Assembly: GCA_947564735.1 (NCBI GenBank)
Contig: CANOEC010000007.1
Coordinates: 62,001-126,000 of the forward strand
Source of the DNA: an uncultured Lachnospiraceae bacterium
Lineage (GTDB): Bacteria; Bacillota; Clostridia; Lachnospirales; Lachnospiraceae
Length of the DNA: 64,000 nt
Reading direction: 5' to 3'
The translations under genes and the position numbers were made by a program. Below, one piece after another: positions 16,758 through 25,259 of the stretch. Every line of letters starts with the position of its first letter. The first letter of the stretch is position 1. Under the pieces are notes generated by a model. The model did no database searches. It saw only the letters and a list, made by a program, of their open reading frames with translations, and had not been told where the DNA came from.

Positions 16758-17858
16758 ATGGCTGGCTCATCTTTTGGTAACATTTTACGTATCACAACGT
16801 GGGGGGAATCTCACGGTCCCGCACTCGGCGTCGTTGTAGACGGTTGTCCCGCTGGTCTTGCCTTGGAACCCGACGATATCCAAGCATATTTAAACCGGCG
16901 CCGCCCCGGACAAACCAAAATTTCTACTCCGCGAAAAGAGGCGGATACCGTTGAGATTCTCTCCGGTATTTTTGAAGGACATACAACCGGCACCCCCATT
17001 GCCATGATGGTGCGTAACACTTCCCAGCATTCCGCGGACTATGGCGAAATTGCCAACTGCTATCGCCCCGGACATGCAGATTATACATTTGATGCTAAAT
17101 ACGGTTTCCGTGACTATCGCGGTGGCGGACGTTCCTCCGGGCGTGAGACGACCGGACGTGTCGCCGCCGGGGCAATTGCTGCTAAGCTCCTCAAAGAATT
17201 TGGCATCGAACTGACCGTCTATACCAAATCCATCGGTCCGTTCAGCATAGATATGAATAAGTTTGACAGACAGGCGATTCTGACTACACCGACCTGTATG
17301 CCCGATACGGATGCATCAGCAAAGGCGGAAGCTTACCTCGCCGACTGTATGCGCAATTATGATTCTGCAGGCGGCGTTATCGAATGCCTTGTCGATGGGG
17401 TTCCTGCGGGACTTGGCGATCCTGTATTCGAGAAACTTGATGCCAATCTCTCAAAGGCGGTAATGTCCATAGGCGCCGTTAAGGCTGTCGAAATCGGTGA
17501 CGGCATCGCCGTTGCGGACAGACACGGTTCCCAGAACAATGACGCCTTTCGTATGGAGGCTGGTCGCGTCATCAAGACAAGCAACCATGCCGGCGGTATA
17601 TTAGGCGGTATCAGCGACGGGTCACAAATCATTCTCCGCGCTTATGTAAAACCAACCCCTTCTATCTTTTCACCGCAGCAGACCGTCAATAAGCAGGGGG
17701 AAAACACGGAACTGTCCATCAAAGGAAGACACGACCCCATCATCGTTCCCCGTGCCGTCGTGGTCGTAGAATCCATGGCGGCGCTGACGATTGCAGATGC
17801 GCTGTTGATGAATGCCGGCGCCAGACTCGACAACTTAAAAAAGATATATGACAGATAA
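16758..17858 (+). CDS. aroC: Chorismate synthase
   Basis: AroC makes chorismate from EPSP using reduced FMN, the last common step of aromatic amino acid synthesis. The 366-residue protein has all three family signatures: WGESHGPALGVVVDGCPAG near the N-terminus, RPGHADYTFDAKYGFRDYRG at about 96-115 with GGGRSSGRETTGRVAAGA after it, and the C-terminal SMAALTIADALL region. AAAGGAAG precedes the ATG. It is a single plus-strand gene among minus-strand genes. It has a structured leader of about 150 nt and its own terminator, which overlaps the 3' end of the coding sequence. Confidence 0.96.
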   Translation: MAGSSFGNILRITTWGESHGPALGVVVDGCPAGLALEPDDIQAYLNRRRPGQTKISTPRKEADTVEILSGIFEGHTTGTPIAMMVRNTSQHSADYGEIANCYRPGHADYTFDAKYGFRDYRGGGRSSGRETTGRVAAGAIAAKLLKEFGIELTVYTKSIGPFSIDMNKFDRQAILTTPTCMPDTDASAKAEAYLADCMRNYDSAGGVIECLVDGVPAGLGDPVFEKLDANLSKAVMSIGAVKAVEIGDGIAVADRHGSQNNDAFRMEAGRVIKTSNHAGGILGGISDGSQIILRAYVKPTPSIFSPQQTVNKQGENTELSIKGRHDPIIVPRAVVVVESMAALTIADALLMNAGARLDNLKKIYDR

Positions 17859-17879
17859 CATCTGTCATATATCTTTTTC
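17837..17879. terminator. Bidirectional terminator overlapping the end of aroC
   Basis: AAAAAGATATATGACAGAT pairs perfectly with ATCTGTCATATATCTTTTT across a 3-nt loop. The left arm is the last codons of aroC, including the TAA stop inside the stem region. A- and T-runs at the two ends make it work for aroC (+) and for the convergent GH25 gene (-). Confidence 0.9.
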
Positions 17880-17949
17880 TATTCTATCTTCTATTCGGTC
17901 TTATCTCCCAGCGCAATCATTAATCCGCCTTCCGAATATCCACTTTTAT

Positions 17950-19728
17950 TTAATTGGTCAGATAACTGCTGATACAGTATAATGTCTGCCCGTTGTAATC
18001 CACCCTTGACCAGCCATATTCTTCATTGATTCCGGTTCTCGTAATATATTCTCCGTTATGAAGCACCGCAACCACTGCGGCGTCGGGATTGGTTACACTC
18101 GGAAGCGCACGCAGATTCACCTCAATCTTCGCCGTCACTTGGTCACTCCGGTCTGCAAAACGTGTTTTAAGTCCATCTCCGCTTCCCGCACCCTCCTGCA
18201 CCGGTGTCTGATAGGTCAGGTCCGTTGTCAGATAGCTTGATACCGCATAAACCGTCTGTCCGTTATACTCCAGTCTTGACCAGCCGCTGTCGCTGACGCC
18301 TGTTCTCAACACACTTTCTCCATTTCTGAGCGTGTAGACAATCGTACTATCCTCTCCCTGACTGGGAATATTGCGCAGATTCGTGGAATCCTTTGCCGTC
18401 ACATTATCGCTCACGTCGGTAAACTTCATCAGAGCTTCCACATCGGCATGGGCTTCCTCAGGCGTCTCATCACTCTGCGCCTGTGCCGTTCCCTCATAAC
18501 CAAAATACGCCACATTGACGTCTACGGGTCTGCCGATTCCTGCCACCGTACCGCGATTCGTATACTGCCACATGGCATGTTTGCCACCGTAAGAGGACTG
18601 GGCGGTCTGTGGATACGGCGTCTGCGGATATTGGGAAACCCATATTCTGTAAGTCCCCTCAATCCTTGTTGTGTCCCACTTTGCATTTCCTGACAATTCT
18701 CCCATGGAAGCATAAAACATCGGTGTATAACCCCTGTTATATATTTCCTGCATAAAGGCGATGGCAATGTCCGTCCGCTGTGCATTGGTCAGATTATACT
18801 GCGCACTTTCCGGCTTGTCAAACCCTTCACAATCATATGCAACCGGATATGTAATCTGATACTGTGCGATATAATCCGCCACCCAGTCTGCCTCCGCTCT
18901 TGCCTCTTCTTCCGTGACCGCCGTGGAAAAGAAATATACACCTAATTTGATACCATTCTTAGACGCTTCCTGCATATTGTATTTTGCATTGGTATCGGCA
19001 CAGATTTCACGAGAAGCATCCGCCCGGTATCCTACCCGCACCATAGCAAAATCAATTCCCGATGAAGCAACCTGCGTCCAGTCAATCGTCCCTTGATATT
19101 TCGCCACATCAATACCGATTGTAACCTGACTTGTCTCCGCCACGCTTCCCGAAGATAACAGTTCTGCCACATTCACCTGCGTCCCTTCATCCGTACTCAT
19201 ATTTGCCGTCTGCGGATCCAACGCATCTTCACCCTCTGCCGGCTGCACGTCCGCCTGCTCAGGCTGCGTATCATCCGTATCCAATACCGGTTCCTCATTC
19301 TCTACTGCATCACCTGCCGTCGTTTCTTCCGTCACAGGCTGCGTATCATCGATAACGTCCGTTCTTTGTATATCATTTTCTTCTGTCCCCATCACTGGCG
19401 CTATCTCTGAAGTGCCGGATTCTTTATTTTTTGTCGATTTAATAACATAGGTTATCAAAATAACAAGTGCTATAATTACCATTACGACGGCAGCTATCAC
19501 AAGAATTTTCTTTGCCTGTCTTACGGGTGTATCATCATAATCCTCGTAATCTTCATCATCCTCGTAATCGTCTTCCTCTTCATCGTCTACTTCGTCCCAG
19601 TAATCGGCTTCATCCTCATAGTCGGCTTCATCTTCATACTCTTCTTCACCGCTGCCAGCCTTACCGCTATCCTTAAATTCCACATCCAAGTCAAGCAGCT
19701 CATCTTCTAAATCGCTTAATCTTCTCAT
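17950..19728 (-). CDS. Membrane-anchored GH25 lysozyme with two SH3-like repeats and an acidic cytosolic tail
   Basis: A 592-residue wall hydrolase. The first 65 residues are intensely acidic (runs such as DEEEDDYEDDEDYEDYDD) and should be cytosolic. One membrane segment follows (about 75-98, ILVIAAVVMVIIALVILITYVI), then a Glu/Thr/Asp-rich linker to about 200. The GH25 domain (about 203-410) begins IGIDVAKYQGTIDW and shows DFAMVRVGYR, AYDCEG and WQYT, the usual catalytic-barrel motifs. Two bacterial SH3 repeats (about 450-510 and 530-592; NLRNIPS and NLRALPS starts) should bind the wall. GGTGG precedes the ATG. It is 28 bp behind the aldolase-like gene. The acidic tail is unusual for this family. 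Confidence 0.88.
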   Translation of the reverse strand: MRRLSDLEDELLDLDVEFKDSGKAGSGEEEYEDEADYEDEADYWDEVDDEEEDDYEDDEDYEDYDDTPVRQAKKILVIAAVVMVIIALVILITYVIKSTKNKESGTSEIAPVMGTEENDIQRTDVIDDTQPVTEETTAGDAVENEEPVLDTDDTQPEQADVQPAEGEDALDPQTANMSTDEGTQVNVAELLSSGSVAETSQVTIGIDVAKYQGTIDWTQVASSGIDFAMVRVGYRADASREICADTNAKYNMQEASKNGIKLGVYFFSTAVTEEEARAEADWVADYIAQYQITYPVAYDCEGFDKPESAQYNLTNAQRTDIAIAFMQEIYNRGYTPMFYASMGELSGNAKWDTTRIEGTYRIWVSQYPQTPYPQTAQSSYGGKHAMWQYTNRGTVAGIGRPVDVNVAYFGYEGTAQAQSDETPEEAHADVEALMKFTDVSDNVTAKDSTNLRNIPSQGEDSTIVYTLRNGESVLRTGVSDSGWSRLEYNGQTVYAVSSYLTTDLTYQTPVQEGAGSGDGLKTRFADRSDQVTAKIEVNLRALPSVTNPDAAVVAVLHNGEYITRTGINEEYGWSRVDYNGQTLYCISSYLTN

Positions 19729-19756
19729 ATGCTATCCACCCATATCTATCGTCCGC

Positions 19757-20740
19757 CTAGAAGTTATCTAACAGCTCCAAATAGAAATCATTATAGTCCT
19801 TGCGCTCCTCTTTCATAAACTGAATCGCTGTCTTTGGATGCTGATTTAAAATACCCGTCAACAGATACGGGACATCATATCCCCATACTACGCCGGATTC
19901 TCTAAGCGGCACAATATACTTTTCAATAAATTTTAAAATCGGATGAATGTTATATTTAGGGTTCTTCAGATATCCCAGCAGTAATTCGCTCGGACAGTTG
20001 CCGCAGCCACGTCCAAGTCCGCTCACCGTAGCATCAAGATAACTAACCCCCATAATAACGACCTCCGCCGTATTTGCAAACGCAAGCTGCTGGTTATTAT
20101 GCGCATGGATACCGACCTTTTTGCCATACTTGGCAGCTGCCTCCAGATATTTGTCTGCCAGACGTCTTGCCTGCTCCGGGTATAAGGAACCATAACTGTC
20201 AACAAGATAAATCGTGCCCACGCTGCTCTGCCCAAGCAGCTCCAGTGCGGCATCGACGTCCGTCTCATTTGACTTGGAAATCGCCATGATATTGACCGTT
20301 GTCTCATACCCTTTTTTCGTGCAGTCCTCAATCATCTCAATTGCCGCTGGTATGGTATTGATATATGTCGCCACACGTACAAGGTCTATGGGACTGTCCT
20401 TCTTATTCAAAATATCCTTCTTGAAGTCACAGCGTCCCACATCCGCCATCACTGCAATCTTCATATCGGTCTTGTTGTCGCCCACAACCGCCCGGATGTC
20501 CTTGTCATCGCAGAATTTCCATTTTCCGAACTTATTGACGTCAAACAGCTCCTTGGACGCTTTGTAACCGAACTCCATATAGTCTACGCCCGCCTTGATA
20601 TTCGCCCGATACAGTTCCTTGACAAAATCATCCGTAAAGAAAAAATCATTTACCAGTCCGCCGTCACGCAGCGTACAATCTACGACTTTAATGTCCGGTG
20701 AATAGGATAATAGTGTTCTTCCTTTTGCTCTTTTTTCCAT
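19757..20740 (-). CDS. HMGL-like aldolase (DRE-TIM metallolyase), substrate unknown
   Basis: A 327-residue protein with the TIM-barrel features of the HMG-CoA lyase/4-hydroxy-2-oxovalerate aldolase superfamily: VVDCTLRDGG near residue 20 (the DRE-type start), the metal-site HxH in VGIHAHNNQQLAFAN, and GLGRGCGNCPSELLLGYL near the C-terminus. These support a metal-dependent aldolase or acyl-transfer lyase. No acylating dehydrogenase or other pathway partner is adjacent, so the substrate is open. AGGAG lies 9 nt before the ATG. It follows tyrS by 21 bp with no terminator, so it may be controlled by the Tyr T-box. Confidence 0.75.
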   Translation of the reverse strand: MEKRAKGRTLLSYSPDIKVVDCTLRDGGLVNDFFFTDDFVKELYRANIKAGVDYMEFGYKASKELFDVNKFGKWKFCDDKDIRAVVGDNKTDMKIAVMADVGRCDFKKDILNKKDSPIDLVRVATYINTIPAAIEMIEDCTKKGYETTVNIMAISKSNETDVDAALELLGQSSVGTIYLVDSYGSLYPEQARRLADKYLEAAAKYGKKVGIHAHNNQQLAFANTAEVVIMGVSYLDATVSGLGRGCGNCPSELLLGYLKNPKYNIHPILKFIEKYIVPLRESGVVWGYDVPYLLTGILNQHPKTAIQFMKEERKDYNDFYLELLDNF

Positions 20741-20761
20741 CTTACTTCTCTCCTTTGTCTT

Positions 20762-21988
20762 CTATTCTACAACAATTTTTCTGAAACTCTTTTTCCCTTT
20801 TTTGACAATAAATTCTTCCGCAGCAATCATATCCTTTGTATAGGACATCTTAATATCCGTCACCTTCTCACCTTTGACCGTAACACCGCCTTGTTCAACT
20901 GCACGACGCGCCTCAGAACGAGAGGCTGCAAGACCTGCGGCAACCATAATCCCAAGAATATCAATCGTTCCGTCTGCAAACTTATCTTCTGTCAAGGTTG
21001 ATGTCGGCATGTTCTCCGAACTTCCACCGCCTGCAAAAAGCGCCTTCGCCGCCTCCTCAGCTTTCTTTGCCTCCTCTTCGCCATGGACAAGATTGGTCAG
21101 TTCGTATGCCAGAATTTCTTTCGCCTTGTTTAACTGGCTTCCTTCCCACTTATCCATCTCGTCTATCTGTTCGAGCGGCAGGAACGTCAACATGCGCAGA
21201 CACTTAAGCACATCCGCGTCAGCCACATTTCTCCAATACTGATAAAACTCAAACGGAGTCGTCTTATTCGGGTCAAGCCATACCGCACCCTTTTGCGTTT
21301 TACCCATCTTCTTACCTTCGGAATTCATCAGAAGCGTAATTGTCATGGCATAGGCATCCTTGCCCAGTTTACGGCGGATCAAATCCGTACCGCCAAGCAT
21401 ATTGCTCCACTGGTCGTCCCCGCCGAACTGCATGTTGCAGCCATATCTTTTATATAACTCCATAAAGTCATAACTTTGCATAATCATGTAGTTAAACTCC
21501 AAGAAGCTCAGACCTTTTTCCATTCTCTGCTTATAACACTCTGCGCGAAGCATATTGTTGACACTGAAGCACGCTCCGATATCCCTGATAAACTCAATAT
21601 AATTTAAGTCAAGCAGCCAGTCGGCATTATTGACCATAAGCGCTTTTCCCTCCGAAAAGTCAATAAAACGGCTCATCTGCTTCTTAAAACACTCACAGTT
21701 ATGCTCAATGGTCTCTTTCGTCATCATCGTGCGCATATCAGTTCTTCCGGAAGGATCGCCAATCATCGCCGTCCCCCCTCCTATCAGCGCAATCGGCTTA
21801 TTGCCTGCCTCCTGCAATCTCTTCATCAGGCATAACGCCATAAAATGCCCCACGTGCAGACTGTCCGCCGTCGGGTCAAAACCAATGTAAAATACCGCTT
21901 TCCCTCCGTTAATCAGTTCACGAATTTCATCGGCATCCGTTAATTGTGCAAGAAGTCCTCTTGCCTGCAGCTCTTCATAAATTCCCAT
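20762..21988 (-). CDS. tyrS: Tyrosyl-tRNA synthetase
   Basis: TyrRS charges tRNA-Tyr. The 408-residue class I enzyme has the HIGH-type motif in [12 protein letters not shown] (residues about 36-47), the tyrosine-site stretch [24 protein letters not shown], a KMGKT version of the KMSKS loop ([14 protein letters not shown]), and a C-terminal S4 RNA-binding domain (about 345-408). The start at 21988 ([11 protein letters not shown]) follows AGGGAAAGAA; a longer in-frame start has no site. A T-box leader precedes it. Two genes (aldolase and GH25) follow closely on the same strand. Confidence 0.96.
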   Translation of the reverse strand: MGIYEELQARGLLAQLTDADEIRELINGGKAVFYIGFDPTADSLHVGHFMALCLMKRLQEAGNKPIALIGGGTAMIGDPSGRTDMRTMMTKETIEHNCECFKKQMSRFIDFSEGKALMVNNADWLLDLNYIEFIRDIGACFSVNNMLRAECYKQRMEKGLSFLEFNYMIMQSYDFMELYKRYGCNMQFGGDDQWSNMLGGTDLIRRKLGKDAYAMTITLLMNSEGKKMGKTQKGAVWLDPNKTTPFEFYQYWRNVADADVLKCLRMLTFLPLEQIDEMDKWEGSQLNKAKEILAYELTNLVHGEEEAKKAEEAAKALFAGGGSSENMPTSTLTEDKFADGTIDILGIMVAAGLAASRSEARRAVEQGGVTVKGEKVTDIKMSYTKDMIAAEEFIVKKGKKSFRKIVVE

Positions 21989-22085
21989 TTCTTTCCCTCT
22001 CTTCCTCTTTGAACTAAATGCTTTACATGCTTCCATGCAAGCATAACACCTGTATCATATCACTTCCGGCTCTGCTCATTCGCGC

Positions 22086-22126
22086 AAAAAAACCTCCTCC
22101 CGTGTGCAGACACATAGGACGAGGTT
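22086..22126 (-). terminator. T-box controlled terminator
   Basis: Minus strand: AACCTCGTCC ... GGGAGGAGGTT with an inner GTGT/ACAC stem, followed by a run of seven T. The left arm overlaps the conserved T-box core's 3' part, so antiterminator and terminator exclude each other. Confidence 0.85.
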
Positions 22127-22379
22127 ACTCTCGTGATACCACCTATTTTCACAGACAACTCACATTGCCTGCCTCATCGAGTACAATTCCGAGATACCTT
22201 ACACTCTCTTCCTGATACTCTTTGGCTATAACGTGCCTTCTCCGTCGCAGCCTACTAGGATAAACCATTCTGCTGCGAAGCTCCAAGATGTATTCATAAA
22301 AAACTTCCCGCGCGCCTCTCATCAACCGGCTGCTTTCTGTGCGTTCCGTGATTTACTACTTGTTCTTCTCAACGCCTAT
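22086..22379 (-). promoter_or_regulatory. Tyrosine T-box leader of tyrS
   Basis: On the minus strand the T-box core GGTGGTATCACGAGAG (22128-22143) is followed by a terminator hairpin (22086-22126), the usual antiterminator/terminator pair that responds to uncharged tRNA. Upstream lies a long structured leader of about 230 nt. The candidate specifier is TAC (22290-22292) inside GAATACA, which codes for tyrosine and agrees with the gene controlled. Uncharged tRNA-Tyr would pair with the specifier and the core and allow read-through into tyrS. Confidence 0.88.
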
Positions 22380-22385
22380 GCCTAT

Positions 22386-22414
22386 AATTTATATGAATCC
22401 TTTTCTTTTGTCAA
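22386..22414 (-). promoter_or_regulatory. Promoter of the tyrS T-box transcript
   Basis: Minus strand: consensus TTGACA (22409-22414), 17-nt spacer, TAAATT (22386-22391). It lies 77 bp past the stop of the upstream hybrid kinase gene. Confidence 0.65.
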
Positions 22415-22490
22415 CCAGTATTTTTTTAATCCTTCACTTTTCTTCACTTTGCGACAACAATTCACGCCATCCATGTCAGCCAGTGAACCG

Positions 22491-25259
22491 TTATTTACCT
22501 CCCACCATCTCATTTAGGATTACCTTGACCTGATGGAAATCAAACATATCGTATGCCTCGCGCAGCCTTTTTATCTGTCCGTTTATCTTTGTACCAAAGT
22601 TCTTGGATGCCAACTCTGGTACAAGTTCGTCTGTCACCTTAAGATTCATCTTGTCTAACTCTGTCTTAAGTCGCTGCAACATTTCCACCGTCATCTCTTC
22701 TACTTCTTTCTCCTCCAGATTCTGCTCCGACCGCACATCGCTGAACTTCCCGATGCTGGTAAGATAATTTTTTACTTCCTCCAAAATCAGCTTAAACTTA
22801 TCCAGATATCCGGAAAATTTCCGGTTAATCAACGTTAAGTCGCCTGCTTTTCCCGCAAATTCCAGTTCTTTAAAAAGCGCGGACACTTCCATTGCACCGA
22901 TGCTTGCACTCGAGCTCTTAATCCCGTGCACATCGGTCGTAAACAGCTGGAGGTCGCCAACTTCCAGAAGATTCGGTAACAGCTCCAGATATTTGACTCC
23001 TTCCGCATAGTAAGTATTCAGAATGGCAGCATATGCGTCCTGATTAAATCCAATATTCAACAGACCCTTTTCTGTATTCAGCCCGCTCTTTGGCTTTGCT
23101 TCTTCCCCGCCTGCCGCCTGCTTTGTCTGTCCCTTCTTCTCTCCGGAATCCTTCGTCTTCACATGCTCAATCAACTCTTCCGGCAAAAATTCCAGCAGAC
23201 ACTTTTCCAGATAACGCCTTTTAATCGGCTTAGCAAGATACTCTTGAAAACCAAGCTTTAAAATCTCCGTTCTGACATTGGCGCCGTTTTGTGCCGTCAG
23301 CGCCACAAAGGGTATCTCCTTATAATACCGCCCTTCCTTGGCACGGATTGTCCTTAAAACATCATCCCCGCGCAGCCCCGGCATCACGATATCCATCAGG
23401 ACAAGATCATAGTTTTCGCTCTCAATCTTTTTAATGCTTTCCTCACCGCAGGTCGCCACGGAAATGTCGATGCCATATTTGCCAAAAATGCCGGCAGCAA
23501 CTTTCAAGTTGACCGCATTATCATCCACCACAAGAACCTTTGCGTTCTTAGCCGTAAAAATCTCTTCTCTTGCCGCCTTTTTATAATCTTCTTTGTTCCA
23601 TCTGTGGTTCAGCACTGTAGAAATGGTAATGCATGAAAAAGGTCTGTGAATCAGACGGCATTTATCAAAATCACCATAAACCGCATCGTAGCCTGCCATA
23701 ACATAGGTATACTCTTCACATTGATACAGAGCGATAATATTGGACAGATTCGCATACACTTCATCAGGCACAAAAATATAATCGAAATGCTTATCCTGAA
23801 TGGCATGGTCGAATCCGTAATAATTGCGGACATATGTGGGTCTGACATCAAACGGCTCCATTGTTTTATGCCATTTTTCGACGGTAACATCATTATCCGC
23901 ATATACAAGCACACTCGGCTTTTTTTCGTCCTCCAACCGTATCATAGACGCCGCATCCGCAATTTTCTGCCGAAACGTAAAAGTTGTGGACAAACCGATT
24001 CCTTCAATACTCTCTACCTTAATGTCGCCCTCCATCATAGCAAGCAATTCCTTACAGATTGTAAACTTAAGCCCGATACCCTTTAAATTACTGGACTGTC
24101 TGGAATCATAAATATCATACATGCCAAAAAGCGACCGCACGTCAATCTGCGACAATCCCTTTCCCGTATCCGCTACCATACAATGAAAGGTCGCCGTTTG
24201 CTCCTCATCATCCCGCTCGCATCTGACTTCAAGATGAATCCGCCCACTCTCGGTAGAATCAATCGAAATAAACAACAGATTGAGGAATATCTGACGTATC
24301 ATGATACCGTCACCAAACAGTTGTTTCGGTATATTGCCGTCAATATCCATATCAAGATTCAGTTTCTTATTCTGCAGTTCTTCTGAAATTGTTCGGACAA
24401 TTTCTTTCAATAATTTTTCAAAACCATACGCCTCATCCAGCGGATGCATCTCTCCCGCATCAATCTTTGCATAGGTGAGCACATCGTCAATAATGGTGAG
24501 CAAGTCATACGCAGCGCTTCTGACAGTTCTGACTGCGCTCCTCGTCTCATCATCCTGCTCCCCCTTCAACATAATCTCCGACAAACTAATAATGGAGTTC
24601 ATCGGCGTCCTGATTTCAAAAGACATATTTGACAGAAATTGTCTCTTGGCAGCCCCTGCACGCTCAATCTTACGGCTGCTGCATTTGATTTTCTGCTGCT
24701 GACGCAGATAAAATTTCTCTTGGATATAGATGAGCAACATGATAAAAAAGACTGTCCCGATAAAGCTAATAACTAAATCGGAAAAATAGAATTTTTGGTT
24801 TACATAATGTTCTATCCCTTCTTGCGGGAAAAAAACGCTGCTATACAGATAGCAATACTCAAAGGTAAACATCACCAAAACAAACAGAAACATCAATCCC
24901 TCAAAAACGGAATATACAATAATCATACTGGCTAAAAACCACATAATCGCAACACAATAAGCAACATTTCCCAGTCTAAGAATCATGGGAATTGTGATGC
25001 CGTCCAGTATTATCAGGGTCAGCACTGCCGTCAGATTATGCTTTCTGTAACGTATGTTTAAATACAAAAGCGTACCGCACCCAAATATAATAACGCACAT
25101 AGGCGCCGCCAGCCTCTCTATCGTCCCTGCAATCGCGACAATGGGCAGTATGACAATGCCTTCCACAATAACCATTGCAAGAAAGAGATTCAGATTAAAT
25201 TCAGTAAGTCCCATACCGCTTATTTTTTTGCTTAATATGTGATGCAGCTTACTTTTCAT
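22491..25259 (-). CDS. Degenerate hybrid sensor kinase: membrane domain, HisKA without the His, HATPase, two receivers, Hpt
   Basis: A 922-residue protein. The N-terminal 190 residues hold about six membrane segments. In the HisKA-like region the H-box reads NMSFEIRTPMN: Phe (codon TTT) replaces the phosphorylated His. The ATPase domain keeps DTGKG and GIGLK, but its N-box (NLLFISIDST) lacks the second, catalytic Asn. A degenerate receiver-like domain follows, then a complete receiver (VLVVDDNAVN, phosphoacceptor in LVLMDIVMPG, Lys in LAKPIKR) and a C-terminal Hpt domain with DVHGIKSSSASIGA, His present. The start at 25259 follows GAGG and overlaps the upstream kinase gene by 11 bp. It probably cannot autophosphorylate, but could relay phosphate through its receiver and Hpt. 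Confidence 0.85.
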   Translation of the reverse strand: MKSKLHHILSKKISGMGLTEFNLNLFLAMVIVEGIVILPIVAIAGTIERLAAPMCVIIFGCGTLLYLNIRYRKHNLTAVLTLIILDGITIPMILRLGNVAYCVAIMWFLASMIIVYSVFEGLMFLFVLVMFTFEYCYLYSSVFFPQEGIEHYVNQKFYFSDLVISFIGTVFFIMLLIYIQEKFYLRQQQKIKCSSRKIERAGAAKRQFLSNMSFEIRTPMNSIISLSEIMLKGEQDDETRSAVRTVRSAAYDLLTIIDDVLTYAKIDAGEMHPLDEAYGFEKLLKEIVRTISEELQNKKLNLDMDIDGNIPKQLFGDGIMIRQIFLNLLFISIDSTESGRIHLEVRCERDDEEQTATFHCMVADTGKGLSQIDVRSLFGMYDIYDSRQSSNLKGIGLKFTICKELLAMMEGDIKVESIEGIGLSTTFTFRQKIADAASMIRLEDEKKPSVLVYADNDVTVEKWHKTMEPFDVRPTYVRNYYGFDHAIQDKHFDYIFVPDEVYANLSNIIALYQCEEYTYVMAGYDAVYGDFDKCRLIHRPFSCITISTVLNHRWNKEDYKKAAREEIFTAKNAKVLVVDDNAVNLKVAAGIFGKYGIDISVATCGEESIKKIESENYDLVLMDIVMPGLRGDDVLRTIRAKEGRYYKEIPFVALTAQNGANVRTEILKLGFQEYLAKPIKRRYLEKCLLEFLPEELIEHVKTKDSGEKKGQTKQAAGGEEAKPKSGLNTEKGLLNIGFNQDAYAAILNTYYAEGVKYLELLPNLLEVGDLQLFTTDVHGIKSSSASIGAMEVSALFKELEFAGKAGDLTLINRKFSGYLDKFKLILEEVKNYLTSIGKFSDVRSEQNLEEKEVEEMTVEMLQRLKTELDKMNLKVTDELVPELASKNFGTKINGQIKRLREAYDMFDFHQVKVILNEMVGGK

